Below, piece by piece: positions 63,074 through 63,753 of a stretch of 63,753 nt of DNA (positions are counted from its first letter, which is position 1; each line of letters opens with the position of its first letter). The notes below the pieces were generated by a model. The model saw only the letters and a program-made list of their open reading frames with translations, had not been told where the DNA came from and did no database searches. This DNA comes from Bacillus taeanensis. Lineage in GTDB: Bacteria > Bacillota > Bacilli > Bacillales > UBA6769. The translations under genes were made by a program, and so were the position numbers. Where the stretch lies: assembly GCF_003318295.1 (NCBI RefSeq), contig NZ_QOCW01000028.1, positions 1 through 63,753 on the forward strand, given 5' to 3'.

Positions 63074-63413
63074 CTATGAATCTATCAGTATCGTTGAGTG
63101 TTTTTATGTTCAGCAAGTTATCAAATCCCTTCATTTATTACCTCCTATTCAACGTGTTCTTTCCATTCATGATCTAATATACCCATTTCATACATACTCC
63201 AATATTCCCCGTCAACCTTTAACGAAATAGAAAAAGTAATGCTGATTATATTTGTTTAATATTTTCGCGGACATTGAGTGCGTTATTTACTGAAAATCGG
63301 CTTCCTTATTGATGAATAGAGGAACAGATGTCCGCGAACATCCTAATAACACTACTTTTGTCACAAATAGCGGAACGAAATCAGGGATATGAACAATCAT
63401 TTTTTTATGAAAT
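63074..63413. other. Intergenic region with an inverted repeat
   Basis: No credible gene. It holds the inverted repeat at 63264-63338. Confidence 0.4.
63264..63338. repeat. Repeat family E: 75-base element with 11-bp terminal inverted repeats
   Basis: TTCGCGGACAT and ATGTCCGCGAA are exact inverted copies 53 bases apart. The interior has a CTTCCTTATTGATGAATAG stretch. Elements of this look are familiar to me from other Bacillaceae genomes, but I cannot name one. Confidence 0.6.
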
Positions 63414-63752
63414 TCAGTGATATATATTTTTATCTCTTTTTTCTACAAAGGATGGTTGATCTATTGGTAAGGAGTCGTCTCTTCTTTGTTTGATAAAAAG
63501 CACCAATGTAATGATTACGGTTCCAAGCCAAACGAATAATAAACAGCTACCCAGGATAGGTAATATCGTTAGCTCAAATACAGGTCTGCTTAGTCCAGTT
63601 TGAATCCCTATAAGTAAAATCATAAGCATCCAAGCGATACTGCCTGAATGGAGCAGTCTTTTTTTGAAGCGGTTTTGTACCGGAGTTTTCTCTAAAAACC
63701 AAGCTGGCAAGATTAATGTTTGCAGCGCATGAAATCCAATACCATGTAGTAC
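63414..63752 (-). CDS. Hypothetical membrane protein, partial at window edge
   Basis: The frame is open to the window end, so the N-terminus is missing. VLHGIGFHALQTLILPAWFLE comes first, then two hydrophobic helices (WMLMILLIGIQTGL; ILPILGSCLLFVWLGTVIITLVLFI) and a charged tail. Family not recognised. At least 112 residues. Confidence 0.6.
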   Translation of the reverse strand, partial: VLHGIGFHALQTLILPAWFLEKTPVQNRFKKRLLHSGSIAWMLMILLIGIQTGLSRPVFELTILPILGSCLLFVWLGTVIITLVLFIKQRRDDSLPIDQPSFVEKRDKNIYH

Positions 63753-63753
63753 A

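Noticed and set aside
63039..63230. 63-codon plus-strand frame
   Set aside because: No ribosome binding site and no resemblance to anything; begins inside the antisense of the MFS open frame.
1..63753. CRISPR arrays, rRNA and tRNA genes
   Set aside because: I found no regularly spaced direct repeats and no stretch with tRNA or rRNA landmarks. The repeated elements seen are single hairpins.

Overview
The window is low-GC DNA with AGGAGG-type ribosome binding sites and frequent TTG/GTG starts. Its gene content is typical of a spore-forming Bacillaceae bacterium: a class III fructose-bisphosphatase, HxlR/HxlA/HxlB, a Bacillus megaterium-style cobalamin operon with CbiW, CbiH60 and CbiY, and DUF4489, DUF2935 and DUF3967 proteins. 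I cannot place the species more precisely. I saw no rRNA, tRNA or CRISPR array.

Layout. 1-3060: the end of an IS630-type transposase, a MEDS-domain protein with a frameshifted tail, a GDSL hydrolase, a GNAT acetyltransferase and a truncated Fic gene. 3078-11933 (minus): a guanidine-utilisation locus. It contains a urea/guanidine carboxylase, two DUF1989 proteins (carboxyguanidine deiminase type), allophanate hydrolase and an APC permease. Two separate guanidine-I (ykkC) riboswitches precede the enzyme operon and the permease. 12352-17000: fbp, a DUF523 protein, and a TetR / DsbA-like / YdhR module. 17025-33970 (minus): one long cobalamin operon, cbiW-H60-X-J-C-D-ET-L-F-G-A-P-cobA-cbiY-cbiM-N-Q-O, led by a cobalamin riboswitch with its own terminator. 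It joins corrin-ring synthesis from uroporphyrinogen III to an ECF-type cobalt importer.

34000-63753 is an accessory mosaic. It holds a DUF3967 DNA-binding protein, two TerC proteins (35.4 and 61.5 kb), a truncated sirtuin, a MauG-like di-haem cytochrome whose expected start codon is AUA, a second GDSL hydrolase, DUF2935, a lactate-monooxygenase-like flavoenzyme, and a toxin-antitoxin pair whose toxin carries a nonsense codon. Three tandem DUF4489 paralogues follow, behind a sigma-E-like promoter. Then come a decayed IS3 element fused to a fascin-like protein, a nitrilase/GNAT pair, the formaldehyde-detoxifying hxlR-hxlAB locus, a broken Fic gene and a cadCA cadmium/zinc efflux pair with a partial second cadC copy 8.8 kb away. 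The right end has a tRNA-dihydrouridine synthase, a short HipA-like kinase, DinB, MocR/EamA, and remnants.

Several families of short hairpin repeats are scattered through the accessory parts. Some lie exactly where genes are cut off (Fic at 2.97 kb, MFS fragments at 45.5 and 62.95 kb). The best leads for something little described are the riboswitch-controlled APC permease, the DUF4489 triplet, the AUA-start cytochrome, and the association of hairpin repeats with truncated genes.
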